This document shows positions 30,502 through 38,358 of a stretch of DNA of 64,000 bases, piece by piece (position 1 is the first letter of the stretch; each line of letters opens with the position of its first letter). The notes beneath the pieces are model-generated. The model had not been told where the DNA came from, searched no databases, and was given only the letters and a program-made list of their open reading frames with translations. Position numbers and translations under genes: made by a program. Source of the stretch: Chloroflexota bacterium (GTDB lineage Bacteria; Chloroflexota; Anaerolineae; Anaerolineales; Villigracilaceae); NCBI GenBank assembly GCA_016235445.1, contig JACRLB010000015.1, forward strand, positions 248,001 through 312,000. The letters run 5' to 3'.

Positions 30502-30805
30502 TACGCAAATCCTGATAGGTTTTTTGCCAGTCCATTAACATAGAACGGGCGGATTTCCATGCCAGCCAGTCGTCTTCTTGTGTAGGCGTGGCTTTCCCTT
30601 TCAGGCGCGTCGTGAACTTATCGAAGTCCATCCCATGTTTATTCTCCATCCTACGGATTCGGCGGCGATAATATGCCACTTTGCCGCGCACCGTGGACAG
30701 CGCCATATCCCACAAGGCTTCTTCCGTCGTGGAATAGCGTTTTGCAGCGACAAGTGAAGCCGCCACTTTATTCAACACTGAATTTGGAGAAGAGTGTAGT
30801 GTCAT
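30485..30805 (-). CDS. TumA-like antitoxin candidate
   Basis: A 106-residue, Arg/Lys-rich protein (KVAYYRRRIRRMENKHGMDFDKFTTRLKGKATPTQEDDWLAWKSARSMLMDWQKTYQDL). The fold and family are assigned mainly from its position: it precedes and overlaps the TumE-like gene, as the antitoxin partner does in that system. Confidence 0.65.
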   Translation of the reverse strand: MTLHSSPNSVLNKVAASLVAAKRYSTTEEALWDMALSTVRGKVAYYRRRIRRMENKHGMDFDKFTTRLKGKATPTQEDDWLAWKSARSMLMDWQKTYQDLRSEYAR

Positions 30806-30824
30806 GTTCTGTTCCTTTTGGAAA

Positions 30825-31193
30825 TTATATCACCACGAAATTATGGATTTTCGCTAAAACGCCCGCCAAATCTTTCTCCACCTCTTCATTCCGAAAGCGG
30901 ACAATCCTCAGCCCCATCTCACTCAAAACCTTTTCCCGTCTCGCATCTTCTTCCTGCTGTAGATCATGGATGTCTCCATCCACTTCAACAACCAACGCCG
31001 CCTTGTGACAGTAAAAGTCAACGATGAATCCAGCGATGACTTGCTGTCTCCTGAAATGGACTCCCAACTTATTCCCGCGCAATTCCTGCCAAAGGATTTT
31101 CTCGGCGGGAGTCATGTCACGCCGCAGTTCTTTTGCGCGTTGAAGTTTTTCTTTGGTGACGGTTTGACCATGAACGATGTTTTTAATTGGCAT
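30825..31193 (-). CDS. DUF559 endonuclease-like protein, copy D (intact)
   Basis: A 122-residue protein. N-terminus MPIKNIVHGQTVTKEKLQRA, then ELRRDMTPAEKILWQELRGN, KLGVHFRRQQVIAGFIVDFYC, HKAALVVEVDGDIHDLQQEE and REKVLSEMGLRIVRFRNEEV. The D-F-Y-C...E-V-D-G-D set is the expected metal-binding centre of this restriction/Vsr-like fold (PD-(D/E)XK). It is the only undamaged one of five copies in 6 kb and serves as reference for the others. It lies 19 nt upstream of the TumA-like gene on the same strand. Biological role unknown. Confidence 0.88.
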   Translation of the reverse strand: MPIKNIVHGQTVTKEKLQRAKELRRDMTPAEKILWQELRGNKLGVHFRRQQVIAGFIVDFYCHKAALVVEVDGDIHDLQQEEDARREKVLSEMGLRIVRFRNEEVEKDLAGVLAKIHNFVVI

Positions 31194-31430
31194 TGCAGGA
31201 TTCTAATGCAAAACGGAAAAACCCCTCTCCCGTCTCCCCTAAAGGGGAGAGGCTAATGCCACTTGAAACAAAAGTTGCTTTGACATGGAAAATCAACAAT
31301 CGCATCACGCATCAAGCCCGCCTCGCCGAATGGACAATCACCAAACCCATCACGCAACAAGCTCCCTTCCCTTTAGGGAAGGGCGGGGGGATAGGTCACA
31401 TCCCTTCCTCATCTCCTTTCTCTTTCTCTT
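31194..31430. repeat. DUF559-associated upstream repeat, copy at D
   Basis: The longest copy of the segment that precedes DUF559 copies A and E: a CCCCTCTCCCGTCTCCCCT hairpin, GGCTAATGCCACTTGAAACA, GGAAAATCAACAATCGCATC, CCGAATGGACAATCACCAAA, CCCTTCCCTTTAGGGAAGGG and GGGGGATAGGTCACATCC. A His-rich short frame (MENQQSHHAS...) exists on the plus strand but has no ribosome binding site. Apart from the terminator at 31471 nothing else is seen up to 31524. Confidence 0.75.
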
Positions 31431-31470
31431 TCCCTCACCCGTTTGGATTGATGACATGTGCAAAACTAAA

Positions 31471-31506
31471 AGCAAAAAGAACATAGTTTTCTATGTCCTT
31501 TTTGCT
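31471..31506 (-). terminator. Terminator of the methyltransferase/ATPase operon
   Basis: AGCAAAAAG-ACATAG pairs with CTATGT-CTTTTTGCT around TTTT with one mismatch. It lies 18 bp past the ATPase stop on the minus strand. Confidence 0.8.
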
Positions 31507-31524
31507 GAATATCCGCACCTTGAT

Positions 31525-33972
31525 TTAATCAATCCCTGCTGCGTTTTGCTCTTTACTTAGACGGTGCATCAATTCAGCAGATTTCATTGCTTGCTTAACT
31601 TGTATCTGTGCAACTCTTGCGCGTTCTTCTTCAAACAGCTTATCTTGCACATCTTCTTCTAAACCGCTTGAGGAATTTTGGTTTTCATTTTGTTGAAGAA
31701 TAGCATGGTAACCTATCCAAACCTTGTAGTTAGTTTCAAATAGATTGAACAACGCTTCACTTTGCAGTTTAAGTTTTTCAACTTGGTAATTGAATGGTGG
31801 AAACACCGTAGAGTAATAGACGATAATAGCTCCATCATTTTGGGTAATAGGTTTGTATGCAACCGATTTAATTTTCTCATCCGTCTCCTCTAAGTCTGAC
31901 CACACAAGCAAAGACCAAGTTTCTTCGTCAGGGGAGACAGGTTTGACGTCAAAGGGAGGCACAGAACCTTTGTTGTGCTTCGTCCGTTTTTCTACTTCAG
32001 GCAAAATTTCATAGTCAATATCGTCAACAATTTGAGTGCCATCTAATCGAGTAATGGTCACATAAATTTTTCCTGTAGCACCAGGTTGCGCTCCATCAAC
32101 CGCTCTTAACCTCCATCTAATCCTTCCACCACGCAAAGGGGATTTAGAGGCGATTTCCAACAAACTCGGATCAAATCGAATCCCTATTAAACTTCTTTTA
32201 TCAAATTCTGCATCAGCATCGGTCTCTACAAGAATTGTCTCAGAATCGCTCAGGTGAATTTTCATTATTGGCTTAGGTGTGACAATTGCAAATCTTGTGA
32301 CCTGCGGAAAAGGCAGAGTTGGCAGTGGTTCAACCACTCTAGGGGCTTTGGGTTTTTCACGAGGAATTCGCAACATCTCGCCCTTTCCTTCTGACAGGGC
32401 TTGACCTTCAGTTCTTGCGGTAAAACCAGCGTCAAGAAGCAGTTTTGTTATTTGTTTCCTAACTTCTTCATTAGCAGTTTCCGCCTCTTTGCTTGTCAGT
32501 TTTTCTGTTAACTCTTTTTCAAGAGCAAATAGTTTGTCATCTTCGCGCAACATTTTTTCTAAAACTTGCATAATGCTTGACAAAACAGGCCCTTCTTTGA
32601 ATCCTTCCCGTGTTGTTGCGAAAAGGTCACGACGAATTTTTGTAGGAACCTTTGTTGCATCAATATGTATAACAATATAGCGGCTAATTAAACTTAGACC
32701 CATTTCACGCAACAGGTGAGCAGGCATCTCTCCTTGAGTTTGACCATTCATTGTCGCCACAATCGGAAACTTTTTCTGAACATAAAGAGCGCTTGTGTCT
32801 TTTCTTAAGCGATACTCGCCGCTAGATTTCTTCTCGTGATTAAAAACAACCCAATACTCAATACCTACGCAAGGCTCGTACCCAATCGGAGCAACATACT
32901 CCATCGGACGATAATGCTTTAACTGTGTGCGGCCTGTATTATCCTCTTCTTCATTACTTGATCTTTCAGCGTATGTCATTAAGCGATTTCGTGAGCCTTT
33001 AACTACCTCAACTTTCTCTTTTCCGTTTTCACGCAAATCAATAACACGGAATGGTAACAAAGTGTCAAACATAGAGAAATGCAGGAAATGATAAAGGTTG
33101 CCTGGCTGAGGAGAAAGCGTGCCAGTCAAATCCTGTAACTTGTAGGAGTAATGGCGAACAAGAGTGCCATGGTCGAATTTAGAAAGTTTTATTCGACTTG
33201 GTAAATTCCGATATATAGATAAATCATCGGAATTAAACTCAATGCTTGGAACAACAACATTTTCTTTGTCATCTTTTACTGCAAGATAGGCAAAGCAATC
33301 TTCTTTATACTCATCTCCCAAACTTAATATTCGAACTAATGTAAACGCCAGTTTAGATGGCTGCTGTTTTGATCTTGAAAGGATTAAAGCATATTCAGAA
33401 AAAGCCAGAGTTGATGAACCGCCTTGCCCAAAAGCACCAAGTAGATATTTTTTATCAAGCTTATTACCGCTTTGAAGACTCAGGATTGTTTTAGGAAATT
33501 GTTCTGCGGATAGACCGATTCCATAATCCAAAACGTCAACGGTAGGCGCATTTTCATTTTCACTTGGCAAAAGTACGACAGCTACTTTCCTGTCATATTG
33601 ACCGTCAGAATACTCCCAGTTATACAATCCAGAGTCCGCCCCAGTAATTGGACGTCCGAACCATTCACTAGCTGCTCGTTGAGGTGAGGTTGGCTTTGAT
33701 GGGCTAGTAGCTGCTCTCTCTTCAAGAACCGCATCTATGGCATTTGTGATTCTCTCAGTCAAGCTCCTGCCAGATTTTGTGGCTAATCCAATTGTTGACC
33801 AATTTGAACTGTTTCCCCCATAAGGATGCCAAAATAAGTTGAGTTGACCAAACGGTGTGTCAAGACCAATATCCGAAGAATCCCCTACTTCTTCAAGAAT
33901 CTCTTTTATAGCTGGCGATGATGATTCGTACAGAAAACGTGTTAGCAAGTCTGATAATGTATTGATGGGCAT
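31525..33972 (-). CDS. GHKL-type ATPase (large, unknown defence-like protein)
   Basis: An 815-residue protein. Its N-terminal third holds a GHKL/Bergerat ATPase site: N-box TERITNAIDAVLEE (about 72-85), G1 DYGIGLS (149-155) and G2 LLGAFGQGGSSTLAF (178-191). The middle and C-terminal parts (about 400-815) have no motif I recognise, apart from a charged coiled-coil-like segment at about 450-500 and a Gln/Glu-rich end. AGGAGGT precedes the ATG. It begins 15 nt after the DNA methyltransferase stop, in an operon with vapBC. GHKL ATPases paired with methyltransferases occur in several defence or modification contexts, but I cannot match this pair to a named system. Confidence 0.82.
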   Translation of the reverse strand: MPINTLSDLLTRFLYESSSPAIKEILEEVGDSSDIGLDTPFGQLNLFWHPYGGNSSNWSTIGLATKSGRSLTERITNAIDAVLEERAATSPSKPTSPQRAASEWFGRPITGADSGLYNWEYSDGQYDRKVAVVLLPSENENAPTVDVLDYGIGLSAEQFPKTILSLQSGNKLDKKYLLGAFGQGGSSTLAFSEYALILSRSKQQPSKLAFTLVRILSLGDEYKEDCFAYLAVKDDKENVVVPSIEFNSDDLSIYRNLPSRIKLSKFDHGTLVRHYSYKLQDLTGTLSPQPGNLYHFLHFSMFDTLLPFRVIDLRENGKEKVEVVKGSRNRLMTYAERSSNEEEDNTGRTQLKHYRPMEYVAPIGYEPCVGIEYWVVFNHEKKSSGEYRLRKDTSALYVQKKFPIVATMNGQTQGEMPAHLLREMGLSLISRYIVIHIDATKVPTKIRRDLFATTREGFKEGPVLSSIMQVLEKMLREDDKLFALEKELTEKLTSKEAETANEEVRKQITKLLLDAGFTARTEGQALSEGKGEMLRIPREKPKAPRVVEPLPTLPFPQVTRFAIVTPKPIMKIHLSDSETILVETDADAEFDKRSLIGIRFDPSLLEIASKSPLRGGRIRWRLRAVDGAQPGATGKIYVTITRLDGTQIVDDIDYEILPEVEKRTKHNKGSVPPFDVKPVSPDEETWSLLVWSDLEETDEKIKSVAYKPITQNDGAIIVYYSTVFPPFNYQVEKLKLQSEALFNLFETNYKVWIGYHAILQQNENQNSSSGLEEDVQDKLFEEERARVAQIQVKQAMKSAELMHRLSKEQNAAGID

Positions 33973-33987
33973 TTGTACCTCCTGATA

Positions 33988-35160
33988 TTATGCTGGTTTG
34001 TGTACTAGAACAACTTCTTTTGACTGGTATTTTCCATTTACGTCCACATACCATTTTCGATTAGGGACATTACGCCAAAGGCGTTTTATGTTTCCATTGC
34101 GGTTATGGTCTAAAGCAACTTCCTTAAATCCTGCACTTTCCATGATGTCTAGGTATTTTTGTAATTGCCTCGTCGGGTCTGAAAAACCAATTAATTGAAC
34201 TACAGTAGTTGAATCGTCAACAATTTTTCTTATAGAAGAAAAAGATTGCAAAGCCACTTCAAAATATTTTTTATGATGCTGTTGTCGGTAATCGCCAAAG
34301 GTGTAATGAGAACTTGTGTGCCCGTTGGTTTCACCAATTATCCAGAACGGTGCTGATGTTCTTTTTCGACTCTGTACCTGCCATTGATGATAAATTATAT
34401 GAACGCCAGGGTATGGGGGGGAAGTTAGAATCAATTTTGGCTTTTTCTTCAATGATTTAATTTGACTATACTTTTCTAGCCCTACAGATGAATTGTTTAC
34501 GCATAAACAAAGTAGATCTTTCTCTTCCATGGAGTCATTCAATTCATTCATACCATCTATTGATTCGTATGTGTATTCAATAAATTTTTTCCGAAATCTT
34601 TCAACAGATGGGGTCTCTTCTTTGCAATCAATTGCCCATTGAGAAGTTTTCAATAAAACACATTGAGCAAAACGTCTTTGATCTAGTCTTGGCAAATTTG
34701 GAATGTGCGCCAATATTAATTCAATTATTCGCCGCAATGTCCATGGGACATCTTTTTGATAGCCAGATTCTGCCCAGAAGGATGGCATATCCTTTTTTTC
34801 AGACTTGGTTATTTTTACAACATTTTCTGCCCAAGACAGTATTTTGTCTAAACTCTTTTCTCCAAGAGGTGTAGTTTTTACGCTGGATACAAAAGTAGCT
34901 AGTGGGCTAAGGTCAACACCGACTGCATTTCTACCATTCGCCAATGCTTCTACAAGAGTGGTGCCTCCACCCATAAAAGGATCTAAAATTAAATCCTCAG
35001 GCTTGCTAAAAGATAGAATAGCTTGTTTGGCAAATTCGGGGGAGAAGCGAGCTGGGTAACGATAAAAGTTATGAGTTAATCCAGTTACAGGATTGCTGTT
35101 TATTACTGCGTCAGAAAATTTCTCGAATAAGTCATTGGGCAATTCCAGTTTATTAGCCAT
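33988..35160 (-). CDS. DNA methyltransferase (N4-cytosine/N6-adenine type)
   Basis: A 390-residue protein. The SAM-binding motif I is DLILDPFMGGGTTLVEA (about 57-72) and the catalytic motif IV is TSPPYPG (246-252). The SPPY form is more usual in N4-cytosine enzymes. Motif I precedes motif IV with about 180 residues between, where target recognition or a helical insert may lie. It starts 3 nt after the vapC stop. No restriction endonuclease is adjacent except the downstream ATPase and, further on, the DUF559 genes. Confidence 0.9.
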   Translation of the reverse strand: MANKLELPNDLFEKFSDAVINSNPVTGLTHNFYRYPARFSPEFAKQAILSFSKPEDLILDPFMGGGTTLVEALANGRNAVGVDLSPLATFVSSVKTTPLGEKSLDKILSWAENVVKITKSEKKDMPSFWAESGYQKDVPWTLRRIIELILAHIPNLPRLDQRRFAQCVLLKTSQWAIDCKEETPSVERFRKKFIEYTYESIDGMNELNDSMEEKDLLCLCVNNSSVGLEKYSQIKSLKKKPKLILTSPPYPGVHIIYHQWQVQSRKRTSAPFWIIGETNGHTSSHYTFGDYRQQHHKKYFEVALQSFSSIRKIVDDSTTVVQLIGFSDPTRQLQKYLDIMESAGFKEVALDHNRNGNIKRLWRNVPNRKWYVDVNGKYQSKEVVLVHKPA

Positions 35161-35163
35161 TTT

Positions 35164-35574
35164 CTATACCCACAAAATCTTAATCTGACCATCCAACGGC
35201 TTGAATTCATTATCCCCTGTCACCAAGTCTGCTTTTTTGACTTTTGCCAATGCGGCGGCAAAAGCATCTGCATAAGACATCTTGTTTTGCGATTTGAAAC
35301 GCGCCGCTTCCATTGTTAATTCCCAATCCACATTCTCGAATTGAATTCGCAAATCACTGAGCATTTTTACGCCAGCATTGGCTTCTTCTTCTGAGACTTC
35401 CCGCGCCAGCGTATACCAAACCTCTCCGACATTCACCACGCTCATGTAAATGGGAATTTGTTCTTCATGCGCTGTGGCGATCAATTCTTCCACCTGTTCC
35501 CCTGAAGGTTCGTCTTCAAGGTAGGCAATCACCGCCCAGGTATCCAACACGTATGCTTTTGCCTTCTTTGCCAT
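35164..35574 (-). CDS. vapC: VapC-type PIN domain toxin
   Basis: A 136-residue PIN ribonuclease: YVLDTWAVIAYLEDEP (first Asp), VVNVGEVWYTLAREV (Glu), MSYADAFAAALAKV and ADLVTGDNEFKPL (Asp pair). It follows vapB by 1 nt and precedes the DNA methyltransferase by 3 nt, so the toxin pair and the methyltransferase/ATPase genes form a single tight operon. Confidence 0.92.
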   Translation of the reverse strand: MAKKAKAYVLDTWAVIAYLEDEPSGEQVEELIATAHEEQIPIYMSVVNVGEVWYTLAREVSEEEANAGVKMLSDLRIQFENVDWELTMEAARFKSQNKMSYADAFAAALAKVKKADLVTGDNEFKPLDGQIKILWV

Positions 35575-35575
35575 A

Positions 35576-35806
35576 TTACAACTCCCTTTCGCGTTTCTTG
35601 TCCGCCATCAACGCCTTCATCAGTCCCTTGCCCTTATACTTTCCACGCAGGCTGTGGATGTACTCACGGGTTACGGGGGTGAGGATGATCTGCCTGGTTA
35701 CGGCATTCACGTCAATTTGAAGATATGTTCCGTCCTTGATTCCCAATTGCTTGCGAATTTTGGATGGGATGACAACCTGCCCCTTTGAAGTGGCTACAGT
35801 TTCCAT
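35576..35806 (-). CDS. vapB: VapB/AbrB-type antitoxin
   Basis: A 76-residue protein with the SpoVT/AbrB fold: VATSKGQVVIPSKIRKQLGIKDGTYLQI. This family binds DNA as a swapped-hairpin dimer and represses its own operon. AGGAG lies 7 nt before the ATG. It is the first gene of the vapB-vapC-methyltransferase-ATPase operon, so its autoregulation would also control the downstream genes. Confidence 0.92.
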   Translation of the reverse strand: METVATSKGQVVIPSKIRKQLGIKDGTYLQIDVNAVTRQIILTPVTREYIHSLRGKYKGKGLMKALMADKKREREL

Positions 35807-35907
35807 TTTTGTTCTCCTTTAGTAAATCTTGTAAAAGTATACCAAAGAACAAAAAGTAAGTCAATATATAAAAGTATGAAATTTTACAGAAATTCGGTTT
35901 TTCTACC

Positions 35908-35985
35908 TCAATCCACCGTCAGCGTCTTGGACAAATTCCTTGGAAAATCAGGTCGTTCGGATTGAAATCCTTCCTCAGTACATGG
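35908..35985 (-). pseudogene. Decayed second copy of the glmS 3' end
   Basis: On the minus strand 35908-35949 encodes DFPRNLSKTLTVD and stop, the same 13 residues as the end of the live glmS (36067-36108), but with different codons at about nine positions, including TCC against AGT for Ser. Upstream of it a frame with HVLRKDFNPND is readable with single-base shifts. It is a remnant of a diverged GlmS C-terminus, not a recent DNA duplication. Confidence 0.8.
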
Positions 35986-36066
35986 AAGCCCTTCGGGCTG
36001 ATGGTCGAGTCCGCTTTAGCGGACTTCCACGAACTGAGGCAGGGATTTATCCCGCACCGTACCCAA

Positions 36067-37926
36067 TTAGTCAACAGTCAAGGTTTTACTCAAATTCCTC
36101 GGGAAATCGGGATCAAACCCGCGCATCACGCTCATGTGATATGAAAGCAACTGCAACGGCAGGACTCCCAACAACGCGCTGATCTGCGCATCCGATTTGG
36201 GGATAACGACCAGGTCATCGCCGTTGGCGCGCAGGCGGGCGTCCTCTTCGGCGATGGTGATCGTGCGTGCGCCGCGGACTTTGACTTCATTGATCCCGCT
36301 GATGATGAGCGGCACATCGTTCGGTCCCGCGCAGAAGATGATCGGGAATCCCTTGCTCACCGCGGAGAGCGGTCCGTGCTTGAACTCAGTTGAGAGCATG
36401 CCCTCGCAATGGGCATACGTGATTTCTTTTAATTTCAACGCGCCTTCCAAAGCAATCGGGTATGTCGCGCCGTAGCCGAGACAGTACATGTCGTTCCACT
36501 CGTTGATGTCTTTCGCGATCGCTTCGATCTGCGGTCCGACCATCTCAATCGTCTGCTCCATCAATTCAGGGATACGGTCAATCGCACGCCCTGAGCGGAG
36601 CGAGTCCGCCCTGAGCGAAGTCGAAGGGTCGTCGAGCGAAGTCGAAGGGTCGAAACCCGCAGTCGAAGGACCAGCGAGTCGATACGCAAGATACAAAAAC
36701 GTCACGACCTGGTTGGTAAATGTCTTCGTGGCGGGCACGCTGATTTCGTATCCGCAGCACAAGGGTAGACAGAACGAAGTCGCCTTCGTCAACGTCGAGC
36801 CCACAACGTTCGCCAATCCAAAACAAGCCATGCCGCGCTTCTCAGCGGCTTCCAACGCGTTGAGCACATCCTTGGTCTCGCCCGATTGGCTGACGAAAAT
36901 CCCCACGTCTTCATATCCAACTGCGGGCGCGTATTGCGCGATGAACTGCGGCGCAAGCACAGGGATGGCTGTCAGCCCCGCCAGTTGCGCGATGTACACC
37001 GAGCCCACCGCCGCCGCGTGATAACTCGTGCCGCATCCGATCAAATACAGATGACGCGCGTTCTTCATCTTTTCGACCAACGGCTGGACATCGGGACTGC
37101 CATCCAATAAGTGGATTAACTCACGGGCGACCTGTGCCTGCTCGTGGATTTCTTTCAACATAAAATGCGGATACCCGCCCTTCTGCACCGCGTCCATCGA
37201 CTCCGTAACTGTTTCTGGCATTCGTTGAATTATTTTTCCATCTTTGACAGAGCGCACTTCCACGCGGTCTGCCCACAGCGTGACGATCTCCCCATCCTGC
37301 GGGCGGATGACATTGCGAGTCAGCGGCAATATCGAAGGCAGGTCAGACGAAAGACAAGTGAAGCCATCGCCGATACCGATCACCATGCCTGAACCTTTTT
37401 TGAACGCGTACAACTTATCGTCATTCGCGCGCCCGATCACAAAAGCATAATCGCCTTCAAGATCGCCGTACGCGAGACGAATTGCGTCAATGAATTCATA
37501 TCCGCGGCTGATATATCTCTCTACCGCATGGACGCATGTCTCACCGTCATTCTGCGAACGGACAGTCATTCCCTCCGCCATAAATTCCAGACGCAGCTCA
37601 ACATTGTTGACCACGTTGCCATTATGCGCGCCGACCATATCGCCATTCGAATCCAAATGCGGCTGTGAATTAACTTGCGAAGGCTCGCCAAATGTCGCCC
37701 ACCTCAATTGCGTAATCCCGCGTTGTCCGCGCATTTCAGCGATGTTATATTTCGCCGCCACTGAATCCACCTTGCCCACGTCTTTTCGCAAATCAATTTT
37801 CCCGTTGTTGATTGTTGCCGCGCCGACCGAATCATATCCGCGATAAGTTAATCTTTCCGCCGCCGCGATCAAAATGGGTCCCAATGCTTCTTCTTTATTT
37901 GAAACGTATCCGAAAATTCCGCACAT
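36067..37926 (-). CDS. glmS: Glutamine-fructose-6-phosphate aminotransferase (isomerising)
   Basis: Makes glucosamine 6-phosphate from fructose 6-phosphate and glutamine, for cell-envelope aminosugars. The Ntn amidase Cys follows the initiator (MCGIFGYV), then LTYRGYDSVG, RWATFG and HNGNVVNN. Two SIS domains follow (LIGCGTSYHAA, FVSQSGETKDVLNA; GYGATYPIALEGALKLKEITY), ending PRNLSKTLTVD. Total length 619 includes an insert of about 32 residues at 416-450 (DPSTSLDDPSTSL and so on) derived from CTGAGC/GTCGAAG repeat DNA, between the two SIS domains, apparently in frame and tolerated. Confidence 0.95.
   Translation of the reverse strand: MCGIFGYVSNKEEALGPILIAAAERLTYRGYDSVGAATINNGKIDLRKDVGKVDSVAAKYNIAEMRGQRGITQLRWATFGEPSQVNSQPHLDSNGDMVGAHNGNVVNNVELRLEFMAEGMTVRSQNDGETCVHAVERYISRGYEFIDAIRLAYGDLEGDYAFVIGRANDDKLYAFKKGSGMVIGIGDGFTCLSSDLPSILPLTRNVIRPQDGEIVTLWADRVEVRSVKDGKIIQRMPETVTESMDAVQKGGYPHFMLKEIHEQAQVARELIHLLDGSPDVQPLVEKMKNARHLYLIGCGTSYHAAAVGSVYIAQLAGLTAIPVLAPQFIAQYAPAVGYEDVGIFVSQSGETKDVLNALEAAEKRGMACFGLANVVGSTLTKATSFCLPLCCGYEISVPATKTFTNQVVTFLYLAYRLAGPSTAGFDPSTSLDDPSTSLRADSLRSGRAIDRIPELMEQTIEMVGPQIEAIAKDINEWNDMYCLGYGATYPIALEGALKLKEITYAHCEGMLSTEFKHGPLSAVSKGFPIIFCAGPNDVPLIISGINEVKVRGARTITIAEEDARLRANGDDLVVIPKSDAQISALLGVLPLQLLSYHMSVMRGFDPDFPRNLSKTLTVD
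36585..36680. repeat. CTGAGC/GTCGAAG repeat cluster inside glmS
   Basis: Contains CCCTGAGCGGAGCGAG, CCCTGAGCGAAGTCGAAGGG, CGAGCGAAGTCGAAGGG and CAGTCGAAGGACC in tandem. It encodes about 32 extra residues and keeps the glmS frame open. Confidence 0.85.
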
Positions 37927-38022
37927 GAAAATTCATCTCCTGGGTTGAAGTAGGGGAATTATATACTCATCTTATGTACTGCTGTGAAATTAAAAAATAG
38001 ACTTTATCTGAAATAACATACA

Positions 38023-38174
38023 TGCACCGTCCCGACACTCCCTGGCACTGTGCGGCTTAAGCCGTACCAGGGCAAGTGTGCGCCGCACTCCACATCGTCC
38101 CCGAAGCGAAGCGAGTGGGAGTGCGGCGAGGTTCTTTCAAGCAAATAGTGTGCCTGGGGGCAACTTTCGGGACG
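38023..38174. repeat. CGTCCCGA inverted element
   Basis: The outer arms are CCGTCCCGACACTCCCTGGCAC and the inverse of GTGTGCCTGGGGGCAACTTTCGGGACG. An inner perfect pair is CGCCGCACTC (38081-38090) / GAGTGCGGCG (38119-38128). It shares the CGTCCCGA motif with the element at 14953. The remaining parts of the 432-bp glmS-kinase gap show no gene. Confidence 0.55.
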
Positions 38175-38358
38175 TTTTTTCTAATTCAACGAACGGCGCG
38201 AAAAATTCGCATTAAGAATTTTGATACGATGCCAATCGCTTGCACACTCCTTACACATGAGCCCAAATCTTTTGCGCGCCAGACTTTAATTCAATCGTAA
38301 CGAACGAAATGGTAAATGTGTTATAAAATTCACGAACTGTTCAGGCAAAGGAAACGTC

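Noticed and set aside
35908-36066. Tn7 attachment with a Tn7-like element
   Set aside because: No tnsABCD-like genes or Tn7 ends are visible between 25 and 36 kb. Only the position beside glmS fits, so it is kept as a hypothesis in the findings.
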